From Prorocentrum cordatum (taxonomy: Eukaryota; Sar; Dinophyceae; Prorocentrales; Prorocentraceae), in NCBI GenBank assembly GCA_963575745.1, contig CAUYUJ010014559.1, positions 127,501 to 172,868 on the forward strand: a stretch of 45,368 nt of DNA, in the 5' to 3' direction. The notes under the pieces are model-generated. The model did not search any database and had not been told where the DNA came from. It worked only from the letters and a program-made list of their open reading frames with translations. Numbering within the stretch: position 1 is the stretch's first letter; the number at the start of each line of letters is the position of its first letter. The position numbers and the translations under genes are program-made. This document shows positions 29,801 through 37,636 of the stretch, one piece after another.

Positions 29801-30072
29801 ATCACCGGCACCGCTGTCTCGTCGTCCTCCGGTGCGCGGAGATGCGGCTGGCCTTGGCCCTTTGCCGCGATACACACGCGACACCAGCTGCGATAAGTCG
29901 CGTGTCCCATCGCCTCGTGTTCAGCGATCTCCCTCTGAGAGGGCTCATGAGGTGCCTTCAGTACTCTCGGGCGAGCCTCCTCCTCGCCCTCGTCGGCCTG
30001 CTGTCCATCAGGAGCAGCTGGCAAAGCGTCGGCCGCAGCAGCTGCCGCTGGCTGAAAACCTGGCGGTCTCAC
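26869..30072 (-). CDS. pol: Copia pol: integrase, MTase-like domain, partial reverse transcriptase
   Basis: Residues counted from the GTG at 30072. Zinc-binding His52-x4-His57-x6-Cys64-x2-Cys67 (AEHEAMGHATYRSWCRVC), then integrase core Asp94, Asp154 and Glu190, a D-D-35-E arrangement. A long Ala/Pro-rich linker precedes a domain (about 640-870) with EVYSPHRFSARAAEF, DPILLTGSPPCEKFSLLRGL, FLHEHPWSARSW and CRWG that resembles C5-cytosine methyltransferases. Reverse transcriptase starts about 970 (KWVDTNKGD, SRLVVKEIKAKKRP) and reaches FFDISRAHFYGKA, copia motif A, where the N gap begins. The frame stays open upstream past 30170, overlapping the end of gag in the -1 frame, so pol is probably made by frameshifting rather than from 30072. 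Confidence 0.9.
27460..28150 (-). other. Cytosine-methyltransferase-like domain inside pol
   Basis: In frame with pol. AEVYSPHRF stands where motif I would be, GFAADLEELKGDGTPWDL resembles motifs II-III, ILLTGSPPCEKFS matches motif IV with the Pro-Cys of the catalytic loop, FLHEHPWSARSW is in the place of motif VI (usually E-N-V), and CRWG with WVTNHPGLARRL follows. The motif I Gly loop is degenerate, so activity is uncertain. Confidence 0.55.
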
Positions 30073-30152
30073 GTCGGAAGGTCCCGACCCCGCCGCTGCC
30101 GCCCCCGCAGCTGATGCCGCAGGGGGCCGTGGTATTGAGTCTTCCAGTGGAC

Positions 30153-32099
30153 TTACGCCGAGGGCTGCCTCCTGGGGACTGTCTTCTCGAGGATCTCCAG
30201 CAGCTCCTCCTTCGACTTGCCGCTGAGGAGCTCCACCAGCTCGGACTTCGACTTTGCCGAAAGTCCCTCCTCGAGAGGAGCAACCGAGCCATGTTGGCCC
30301 TTCTTGAGGTAGAAGTTGTAGACACCCTGCTCGCGATAGACCGGCAGCATCTGGTGCTTCGCCGCCTTCGCCTCCTTCTCGAGCATGCCTACCACGCGCT
30401 TGCCGATTGGGCTCTTCTCGTGGAATATCCAGCCGCCATTGCGGCCCAGGAATGAACGCTGTCCAGCTCCTGCTGCCTGCCCCACCGAGATCAGCGGCTT
30501 GTGCACGTTCGTCACGCGTCCCTTGAGCGCTCGTAGCACTCCGTACTCGTCCTCCGCCTTGAGCTGCAAGCTGCCCTCGTCCGGGACGAGCTCACCGCTG
30601 GCCGTGCGATACGTGCTGCCGTTGCCCTTCATTCCCGTCGGCGGCGCGAAGCTCCGAGGGACTGCTGAGATAGCTGCACCGCTGTCCCAGTTGAACTTCA
30701 TCCAGTCGTCCTGCGCGAAGGGGGAGAGGTCGACCGCTGCTACGCCGCGGCCGCTGCCGCTGGCGAGCTCCAGGCAGTCCAAGCTGCCCATGTCCAGAGC
30801 GGCGACCTCCGCTTCAGGCTCCTCCTCCAGGCTGCCTGCCGCCTTGCCGCCGGCCTTGCCGCCGCGGCTACCGGCTTTACCACCAGCGCTTGCCCCCGTT
30901 GCGGATCCAGTTCCAGCCCTCGTACTCGATCCCTGCTCTTTCTTCCAGCAGTCGGATGCCTTGTGGCCCCATCTCTCGCAGTTCCGACAGTAGCCGTCGA
31001 AGCGCCCGCTGGTGCTTCGAGGTGCCGTGCGCCCTGAACCACGGCCCGAACCCGTCGGGGACGTGCGGGAGCCTGAGTATGATCCGTTCGTCGATTTGCT
31101 CTTCCCCTTCGGCTCCTGAGTCTTGCCTTTCCCTTTGCTCTTGCCGTCCTTGCCCTTGCCTTTGCCTTTGCCCTTCGGGGCTCCGAATGACCCGACGTCC
31201 ATGTCGTCCGGATGATGTGCCCGCGCACGGATCGATGGCTCCTTGATCTTCACGCCGGTCCGAGCCTCCACGATTGTCATCACCTCGTTCAGACTGTCCT
31301 GGAACGTGATGAGCCGATGCTTGTTGAGGACGAGGTGGTTCTCGATGTCCTGAGGCACGAGCATCTCGAGGGCCGCCATCTTGATATCCTCTGGCAGCTC
31401 GGCTAGACCATCTTCTCCTTGGCGGCGTTCGTACCTGCCTATCTGCTGGATCCACTTCTCTAAGGCTGATCCCAGTTCGTCCGCGCTGCACTTCGGAGGC
31501 GAGATGATCGACCTCAGGATCAGCCGCTTCCTCGGACCTGTCGTCGGATCCCACCTGCGGTGAAGCTTCCGCCAGGCCTCTAGACCGTTCCCATCGGGGG
31601 CGCCCGTCACGAGGTCGTTGCTCTCGCTGCCGTCCGCCGTCGTGCTGATCAGCGCCGCGTACAGCTGGTTGACCTTGGTCTCCAGCTCGGGTACTCCGCC
31701 GTGCGCCGCCTGTGCCCCCTCGATCGTCACGGGGCGTTCGGCTTCTGCAGCCCACCGAAGAACGGGACGAAAGCTCTCTCCGTACACGCCTATCACGTAG
31801 TTCTCCATCTTGCGATTCCAAGCCCCGAACTTCTCTTGATCGTCGCCCATCGTTGTGGGCTTGCCAATCCCCTTGGTGTCTACGAGACCGGGAGCGGCTC
31901 CTCCTGCGCTCGACGCGCCTCTGATCTGCTCGCCCATCCGTTCTATCGCCTGCGGAATTGCCGCGAGGCCTCCTGCTACTTGTTGCTGAAGCCGCTGATT
32001 CTCGTTCTCCAGCCTCCGCATCTCGTCGGCGGTCTGACTCATTCGAGCCGCGAACTCCTGCCTCAGCAGTTCGAACTGCTGCCGAACCTGCTCGTCCAT
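30153..32099 (-). CDS. gag: Copia gag with zinc knuckle and aspartic protease
   Basis: 648 aa from ATG 32099. N-terminal coiled coil (MDEQVRQQFELLRQEFAARM), a capsid-like helical domain (FGAWNRKMENYVIGVYGESF, LEAWRKLHRRWDPTTGPRKR, LVPQDIENHLVLNKHRLITF), then a Lys/Gly-rich RNA-binding stretch. A CCHC zinc knuckle Cys-x2-Cys-x4-His-x4-Cys (YCRNCERWGHKASDC, about 370-383) follows, then a retroviral-type aspartic protease with active-site FNWDSGAAISAVP (about 472). The stop is TAA at 30153-30155. Pol is open in the -1 frame across this stop. A longer frame upstream (32100-32515) reads into gag from another frame. Confidence 0.88.
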   Translation of the reverse strand: MDEQVRQQFELLRQEFAARMSQTADEMRRLENENQRLQQQVAGGLAAIPQAIERMGEQIRGASSAGGAAPGLVDTKGIGKPTTMGDDQEKFGAWNRKMENYVIGVYGESFRPVLRWAAEAERPVTIEGAQAAHGGVPELETKVNQLYAALISTTADGSESNDLVTGAPDGNGLEAWRKLHRRWDPTTGPRKRLILRSIISPPKCSADELGSALEKWIQQIGRYERRQGEDGLAELPEDIKMAALEMLVPQDIENHLVLNKHRLITFQDSLNEVMTIVEARTGVKIKEPSIRARAHHPDDMDVGSFGAPKGKGKGKGKDGKSKGKGKTQEPKGKSKSTNGSYSGSRTSPTGSGRGSGRTAPRSTSGRFDGYCRNCERWGHKASDCWKKEQGSSTRAGTGSATGASAGGKAGSRGGKAGGKAAGSLEEEPEAEVAALDMGSLDCLELASGSGRGVAAVDLSPFAQDDWMKFNWDSGAAISAVPRSFAPPTGMKGNGSTYRTASGELVPDEGSLQLKAEDEYGVLRALKGRVTNVHKPLISVGQAAGAGQRSFLGRNGGWIFHEKSPIGKRVVGMLEKEAKAAKHQMLPVYREQGVYNFYLKKGQHGSVAPLEEGLSAKSKSELVELLSGKSKEELLEILEKTVPRRQPSA

Positions 32100-32515
32100 G
32101 CTTAGCAGCGTGTCTCTCGGCGAGCTCCTCCCTGCTCTCGGCTATCTCCTGCCTCGTACGCTCGAGGTCCGTGATCCGACCTAGGACTTCCTTCTGCGTT
32201 CTCTCAACAACGTCCGAGGAGTTCTCCGAAGGATGGTCCTCGATGTACGCGAGGTCACGAAGCCTGTTGCCTGCCTCTTTCAAGTCGTGCTTGAACTGGA
32301 GGGCCTTGCGCCTGGTCTCAATCGCTGCGTCGCTCCTCTTGCCGCGCCTGCGGCCAGTCTTCCCGGCCCCTGCCGGTTGCTCGGTCGCTGCCGAGCTCGC
32401 TGCGGTCGATGCCGCCCTCTTCCAGCCTCGGGCCTCCTGCCAGCTCGCCGTGGCGCCCGCGGCCGAGGCTCTGGTGGGGTCGGCAGCAGTGAGTGGCCAG
32501 CTCACGCTACCATGA
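32100..32515 (-). CDS. Open leader frame upstream of gag
   Basis: A stop-free frame offset from gag, with coding-like helical content (ALQFKHDLKEAGNRLRDLAY, RTQKEVLGRITDLERTRQEI). It merges with gag at its ATG by a one-base frame difference. No ATG in this frame, so it is either the real gag N-terminus broken by a single-base indel or a remnant. It continues the coiled-coil character of gag, which favours the indel explanation. Confidence 0.45.
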
Positions 32516-32555
32516 TGAGATAGTATGCCGATGGACAACAATATCTCTTTTCCAT

Positions 32556-32570
32556 CTTGAGCCAAAATGG
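32556..32570 (-). other. Spliced-leader relic at the 5' side of the retrotransposon
   Basis: On the minus strand, 15 bases CCATTTTGGCTCAAG match the 3' part of the dinoflagellate spliced leader and are followed directly by ATGGAAAAG. It lies about 460 bases upstream of gag, in the sense orientation. Confidence 0.75.
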
Positions 32571-32703
32571 GCGCACGGAGGAGGGTGTCAGAATCACCCC
32601 TGGCGGCGGGGCCGAGCACCAGCTGCAAATGCGGCAGGCGCCCTCCCCCTAGCTGAAGGGGCCCTGAGACACACAAAGAAAAACAGGCAAATAAAAAAGA
32701 CAT

Positions 32704-32777
32704 TCCCATATTTTCCCAATATTTCCTGGGTTTTCGTCTTCCCCCCCACTGCCCATATTTTCCTATAGTTTCCTGGG
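32704..32777. repeat. Short direct repeat
   Basis: CCCATATTTTCC...TTTCCTGGG occurs twice (about 32704-32730 and 32752-32777), separated by a C-rich spacer. Confidence 0.7.
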
Positions 32778-33027
32778 AGTGGACGATTAATTGTGTCCGT
32801 GTGTTTTCCCCCTCCTGACTATCCCAGTCCAATCCCCACCACCACCCCCTGTCGCCCGGCGCGACATCGGCAAGGGCCCGGACCTCGAGAGGGCCACAAG
32901 GTTCTTCCCCTGTTTCGGCTGGCCCTTGCTCGTGGAAGGGGGCCGAGGGATCCCGAGGCCGACGCTGCGGAAGCAGCGTGACGCCGGGCGCCTTGGGGTC
33001 CCGGCCAGGTCCAGCCTCCCCCCCCTT

Positions 33028-33169
33028 TGATGGGCCTGTTTTCCACCACCACCATAAGTTGGAGGGGGAGGGGGTCTTCGTCCTCCTCCTCCTCCTCCTC
33101 CTCGTCCTCCTCGTCCTCCACCTCCTTCCCCCCTCCGACTTATGGTGGCGGTGGAGAACAGGCCCATCA
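33028..33169. repeat. Hairpin with 38-bp arms around a CTC microsatellite
   Basis: TGATGGGCCTGTTTTCCACC... (33028-33068) is the near-exact complement of ...GGTGGAGAACAGGCCCATCA (33129-33169), with about four mismatches in 38 bases. The loop is a CTC tract. MITE-like. Confidence 0.85.
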
Positions 33170-33377
33170 CCCTTCCTTTCCCCCCTCCCGCCCCTCATCT
33201 TCCCCGTCGCCTTGGATGGTGGTCCTGGCTGCTCGGCCGGGCCCTCTCGCTCGCCTCGCTCCGGGCCCCTTTTGGTCCGCCCCTCGCTCCGGCTCGGCCC
33301 CTCATGGGGCCCTCGCTCGCTCGGGCTCCCACGGAGCGGGCGCACGGGCTCTAACCCACGTGCAAACAACACATCCC

Positions 33378-33735
33378 CCCTCCTCCTCCTCCTCCTCCTC
33401 CTCCTCCGTCCTCATCATCCTCCTCCTCCTCCTCTCCTCCTCCTCCTCCTGCCTCATCCTCCCCTCTCCTCCTCTCCCTCCTCCTCCTCCTCGCTCCTCC
33501 TCCTCCTTCCTCCTCCTCCTCGCCTCTCATCCATCCGTCTCCTCCTCCTCCTCGATCCTCCTCATCCTCCTCTCCATCCTCCTCTCTCCTCTCCTCCTCC
33601 TCCTCTCCCCCATCCCCCTCCCCTCCTCCTCCCCTCTCACCTCCTCCTCCTCCTCCTCCTCCTCCTCCTCCTCCTCCTCCTCCTCCTCCCCCTCCTCCTC
33701 ATCCTCCTCCTCCTCCCCCTCATCCTCCCCCACCC
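33378..33735. repeat. CTC microsatellite
   Basis: Long CTC/CTT repeats, purest at 33640-33695. The bases after it (33740-33910) read DVQSEETELSSAEGRRRATA in one frame, possibly a gene fragment; nothing more can be said. Confidence 0.9.
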
Positions 33736-33972
33736 CCGCACCTCGCCCGTCGGCTCCTCGACGTCCGCGTCGCCCTCCGCCTCGGACGTCCAGTCTGAGG
33801 AGACCGAGCTCTCCTCCGCGGAAGGGCGCCGTCGCGCCACCGCAACGCGTGGCCCGGGCCACCCTGGACCCCATCGGGCGCGACCCGACCGACTCCTAGC
33901 AAACCATCCCCGTCCATGACGTCATCCTCGCCTTGTAAGCTTCCCTCCGGTCGCATACATACGTCGTGGGTC

Positions 33973-34123
33973 AGGTCGGGCATGTCCCCCTGCAGGCGGA
34001 CTTTGAACGAAGGACTTTAAAATAGTTCGAGAAAGATTCAAACCAATATCCAAACAAAACGTCTCCAGACTACTTGTTACTACTTTTGACTGTTCCTCCT
34101 GTAGAGGCACACGCCCGACTCAA
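33973..34123. mobile_element. MITE, family GTCGGGC, copy 1
   Basis: Left end AGGTCGGGCATGTCCCCCTG and right end CCTGTAGAGGCACACGCCCG are inverted. Interior is AT-rich with TTTAAAATAGTTCGAG and TACTTTTGACTG. Diverged compared with copy 3. Confidence 0.75.
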
Positions 34124-34254
34124 GTCTTGGGGCGAGGCGAGGGGGACGTCACGGAAAGGATGGCTTGCCAGGGGCCGGTGAGGCCGCCCCCGACCCCAGG
34201 ATCGGTTATGGACCATCCTGGCCTTGCACGGTTTCCCCCAGGGCCGTAGGCGAC

Positions 34255-34395
34255 CCGAGGAGGAGAAGGAGGAGGAGGAGGAGGAGGAGGTAGAGGAGGG
34301 GGAGGGAGGAGGAGGAGGAGGTAGAGGAGGGGGAGGGAGGAGGGAGGAGGAGGAGGAGGAGGAGGAGGAGGAGGAGGAGGAGGAGTAGGAGGACG
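34255..34395. repeat. GAG microsatellite
   Basis: GGAGGA repeat with GTAGAGGAGGGGGAGGGAGG repeated twice. Confidence 0.9.
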
Positions 34396-34553
34396 GGTCG
34401 TCTAAGCCCTTCGGAGAAACCCTCCACCTGGCTTCGGCCAAGAAGGGCGCACGCGTCAGGTTCGCGCCGTGACTACTGCGGCGCTGGTTTCTGACACCGC
34501 GCGGATCGTTCAGTCTTCAGACATCACGGCCTTCCGACTGCACAGGTCTAGGC

Positions 34554-34710
34554 TTAGGTCGGGCCTGTCCCCCTACAGGGGGATTTGGAAGAAAAACAAA
34601 AATAGTCAAAACATATTCAACTAATATTCAAAAATACTCGAAAAATCGTCCCCGCATTATCTTTTGACTATTTTTGAATACTCCGCCTGTAGAAGGACAC
34701 GCCCGACTGC
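34554..34710. mobile_element. MITE, family GTCGGGC, copy 2
   Basis: Left end TTAGGTCGGGCCTGTCCCCC, right end complement ending ...GACACGCCCGACTGCA. Interior ATAGTCAAAACATATTCAAC and CTTTTGACTATTTTTGAATA as in copy 3. Confidence 0.85.
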
Positions 34711-34828
34711 AGTCTGTGCCACGAAAATCCGCCAGCCACCTTGCGGGGCCATGAGGCGGCGCGGCTTAGACTTGCTGCTCGCTGCTCCAGCTCCAGCTTT
34801 CAGTGTCCATTGTGTAATAGTTATACGT

Positions 34829-34986
34829 TTAAGTCGGGCCTGTCCCCCTACAGGGTGATTTTCGACGAAAAACAGAAAATACTAAAAACATGCTCAAAAG
34901 ATGCCCAAAAATAATCGAATAATAGTCCCCGGACTATTTTTGACTATTTTTGAATAGTCCCCCTGTAGAGGGACAGGCCCGACTTA
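34829..34986. mobile_element. MITE, family GTCGGGC, copy 3 (best preserved)
   Basis: About 158 bp. Left end TTAAGTCGGGCCTGTCCCCC, right end GGGACAGGCCCGACTTAA; the terminal 26 bases are nearly perfect inverted repeats. TTAA at both ends is either a target duplication (TTAA is typical of piggyBac-type insertion) or part of the repeat. Interior carries GATTTTCGACGAAAAACAG and GACTATTTTTGACTATTTTT. Confidence 0.88.
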
Positions 34987-35209
34987 ATTCTACGTTATGC
35001 TTCCCACTGTCAGCTGTTGTTAAAAGCCGCGCGAGGGGGAGAGTCCCAAGAGGACCCGGTTACCACGCCCTGATCGCGCACTCTGGATTCGTGGGGGGGG
35101 CGTGGGGCACGTAAGAAAACTTGATATTCGCGTCCCCGAAGCCACAAACCCTCGTGAATGACAAGATACTCGCGTCCCCGAAGCCATAAAAAACCTTCGC
35201 AAATTACGC

Positions 35210-35770
35210 TGCATTCGCATTGCCGAGGCCAAGATTGCTCCAAGGAGCCCGAAGATGATTCCAAGACGGCCCCAGAGGGCCCAAAGAGGCCCCCAGAGTG
35301 CTCCAAGAGGCCTCCAGAGAGAGCCCCAAGAGGCCAAAACCGTACACTTTACGAAGGTGTTTGAGGGAATGTGGTCTTCTCGCATTTTTTTTGCTTTCCG
35401 ACGCTCCAAGACGGTTCAAGAAGCTCCCAAGACCGCCCCAAGACAGCCCAAGACGCCTCCAAGAGGGCTCCTAGATTACCCAAGAGGGCTCCTAGATTGC
35501 CCAAGAAGCACGCAAGCCTGCCCAAGAGGGCCCCGAGCCGGCCCAAAGAGGGACCCAACCAGGGGACCACGAACCGAACATTCGATTTTTGTAACACGAG
35601 AAGCCCCCAGGAGGCCCCAAAAGGCCCCAAGAGGCGCCCAAGACGCGCCCAAGAGGCCTCCAAGAGGCCCAAATAATACCACACGAGGCTCCAAGAGGCG
35701 CCCAAACCGCCTCCAAGCCCCGAATGGCTCCCCACGACACCACAACACAGATGCAAGAGGCCTCAGACCC
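35210..35770. repeat. Degenerate CCAAGAGGCC-type repeat
   Basis: Short units such as CCCAAGAGGC and CTCCAAGAGGCC recur irregularly, making Pro/Lys/Arg frames on + and Gly/Leu/Trp frames on -. I do not treat these frames as genes. Confidence 0.7.
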
Positions 35771-35958
35771 ACAACCCAGGCACGGTGGCGGGATGGGCCG
35801 AACGCCAACGTCTCAGTATGCGCTGATGATTCCTATCCGCCCCCGCATGATGCTCCCACATGTGCCAAGGCAGCGCCGAGACGCACCGACGTGACTCTGA
35901 TATATCCGATTATGATAGAGAGGGGGCCGGCGGCAGGGGGCGAAGCCCTGGCGGACAT

Positions 35959-35995
<37 letters not shown>

Positions 35996-36172
35996 CATAC
36001 ATACATACATACATACATACATACATACATAAATACATACATACATACATACATACATACATACATACATACATACATACATACATACATACATACATAC
36101 ATACATACATACATACATACATACACACACACACTCATACATACATATGTGTATATATATATATATACACCT
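35959..36172. repeat. AT / ATAC compound microsatellite
   Basis: (AT)n at 35959-35990, then about 130 bases of ATAC units with one ATAAATAC interruption, a short (AC)n, and a second (AT)n ending about 36167. Confidence 0.97.
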
Positions 36173-36450
36173 AAGCACTCCGACGAATTTTGCATGTACC
36201 TTCAGGGAGGGCGGCGGTGTAGAAAGTCGCCAGCTAGCAGCGGTGATTAATACACTGCCACCCTCCCCTGAGTCCCAGGGACAATCCACTGGAGGGTGCT
36301 TGTGTACATATAGTGGGGGCCTGTTCTAGTTCAGGAACAACTGAACGATAGCTAGAACCTGGGAAAGCGTGAATATGGAGAGGGGAGGTTGAAATGGGGA
36401 AGTCGCACATCGGGACGAAGTCGCACGGGACGAAGTCGCACGAAGTCATA

Positions 36451-36561
36451 TAGTTGTGGCCGAAGGACGTTCGGCATAGGCCGATTACGGGGCACCGGCG
36501 GCGTTCTCAATCTTGAACGCCCGCGCGCTGGAGCCGCCGCCGCGCCGGCGCGGCACGAGTG
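36451..36561. repeat. Dispersed repeat block B, copy 1
   Basis: AGTTGTGGCCGAAGGACGTT ... GGCACCGGCGGCGTTCTCAA ... GCGCGCTGGAGCCGCCGCC; about 85 per cent like 42119-42240 by eye. Confidence 0.8.
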
Positions 36562-36741
36562 CCGCACACCAGGGCCAGGGCCCAGGGTGGCCCTGGCCAG
36601 GCAAGGGGAGTGGCGCACGGGCGCCCTCTGCTCGGCACGGAAAGCAAGGGGCCCTGAGGGAAACCGGTACAGTCGGACCCGGGCCAGAAGATCATGCCTC
36701 GACAGCATGAGACCCTCCGCCGGCCAGAACACACAGAGTAT

Positions 36742-36785
36742 GCAAGGGTACCCTGCCCAGGATGCACAAGAGCATCAAACAAGAA
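36742..36785. repeat. Dispersed repeat block A, copy 1
   Basis: GGGTACCCTGCCCAGGATGC then ACAAGAGCATCAAACAAGA; matches 42074-42118, where block B follows directly. Confidence 0.8.
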
Positions 36786-36797
36786 CGAAGAACATTA

Positions 36798-36868
36798 GGG
36801 CACCCTCCCCGAATCGAACTCGATCTTGTACCTCGGTCCAACTATACTAGACACCTGGCCGTTTGCCA
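36798..36868 (-). other. tRNA-like sequence or SINE head (candidate)
   Basis: On the minus strand an A-box-like TAGTATAGTTGG and, 30 bases later, a B-box-like GAGTTCGATTC sit in about 70 bases ending GGGAGGGTGCC. The T-arm stem does not pair well and no clear anticodon arm forms, so it is not a functional tRNA; a decayed tRNA or tRNA-derived SINE promoter is possible. Confidence 0.3.
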
Positions 36869-37062
36869 GCACGAGCATTCCATCCTGAGTCGCTGTTTGA
36901 CGGTCCTGCGGCTCACCCGAAGTCGGAGAAGAGAAAGAAACGAATCTCCCACGTTTATTGGGGCACAGCGTGGACTCTCCCGGGCTGGTTCTTCATCCCG
37001 AGCCATCTATGCACGGTGCTGGAGCCCAGCAAAACCTGCTGGAGACCCGTCGTCTTACTTTC

Positions 37063-37162
37063 GGGCGGTGGCAGAACTGGGTTTAGTGGGACCTGGTTTA
37101 GTGATGTATACTGGGGGACGCCTCCCCCCGCCCCGTTCCACTAACCAGAACTGCCGTCACCC
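37063..37162. repeat. Inverted-repeat element, ~100 bp
   Basis: GGGCGGTGGCAGAACTGGGT (start 37063) pairs with the complement of AACCAGAACTGCCGTCACCC (end 37162), with a central TGATGTATACTGGGGG loop. MITE-like. Confidence 0.75.
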
Positions 37163-37272
37163 GAAAAAACACCAGCTACGGAAGACCTGGTTCGGTGATT
37201 CTGGCCAATTTAGGGGCTCCGGGGCCATACTACGAACCGGGCCCCCTTACCTGGGGTCCTGGCCATACCCGA

Positions 37273-37297
37273 CTGTAGAGGGACAGGCCCGACTTAA
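37273..37297. mobile_element. Solitary right end of the GTCGGGC MITE
   Basis: CTGTAGAGGGACAGGCCCGA followed by CTTAA, identical in type to the right end of copy 3, with no matching left end nearby. Confidence 0.75.
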
Positions 37298-37304
37298 CGC
37301 TAGG

Positions 37305-37370
37305 AGGAGGAGGAGAAGGAGGAGGAGGAGGAGGAGGAGGAGGAGGAGAAGGAGGAGGAGGAGGGGGAGG
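37305..37370. repeat. GAG microsatellite
   Basis: GGAGGA repeat directly after the solitary MITE end. Confidence 0.9.
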
Positions 37371-37636
37371 TCCTGGCTATGCCCGATACTTTCCTGCCCC
37401 ACGGCGCGGCGAGGCCTGGGACCCTCCAGGCCCCGCCTCCCTCGGGACCCCTCTCCCTCTGGCGAGGGGGAGCGATCGGGAGGTCGGCGGTCGGTTCAGG
37501 GGGGGAGCGGGGGGGGAGGGGGGGGGAATATGGAGGAACGAGAAGTATGCACATACACAGATTCTGGCCAGGCTTATGTCGGGCGTGTCCCCCTTACAGG
37601 GAGATGTTCGACGACAAATGAAAAATAAATATAAAA

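Larger units (their letters stand above)
26869..32570 (-). mobile_element. Ty1/copia-type retrotransposon, 3' end lost in gap
   Basis: Minus-strand element with spliced-leader relic (32570-32556), a leader-coding stretch, gag with zinc knuckle and protease, then pol in order integrase, methyltransferase-like domain, reverse transcriptase. Integrase before reverse transcriptase is the diagnostic copia order. The reverse transcriptase is cut by the N gap; RNase H and 3' LTR are not in the window. No pair of LTRs can be seen. Both main frames are free of stops, so the copy is young or selected. Confidence 0.9.

Noticed and set aside
30385-32105. Plus-strand open frames opposite gag and pol
   Set aside because: They are shadows of the well-supported minus-strand gag and pol frames with recognisable domains.
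30877-33372. 831-aa minus-strand frame
   Set aside because: Only its 32100-32515 part looks coding. The part overlapping gag is an alternative frame rich in Arg, and the part beyond 32570 lies in unrelated repeat DNA.
35833-36195. Tyr/Met/Val repeat frame
   Set aside because: Direct translation of the ATAC microsatellite.
35255-36250. 331-aa plus-strand frame
   Set aside because: It consists of CCAAGAGGCC-type repeats running into an AT/ATAC microsatellite; no coding character outside the repeats.
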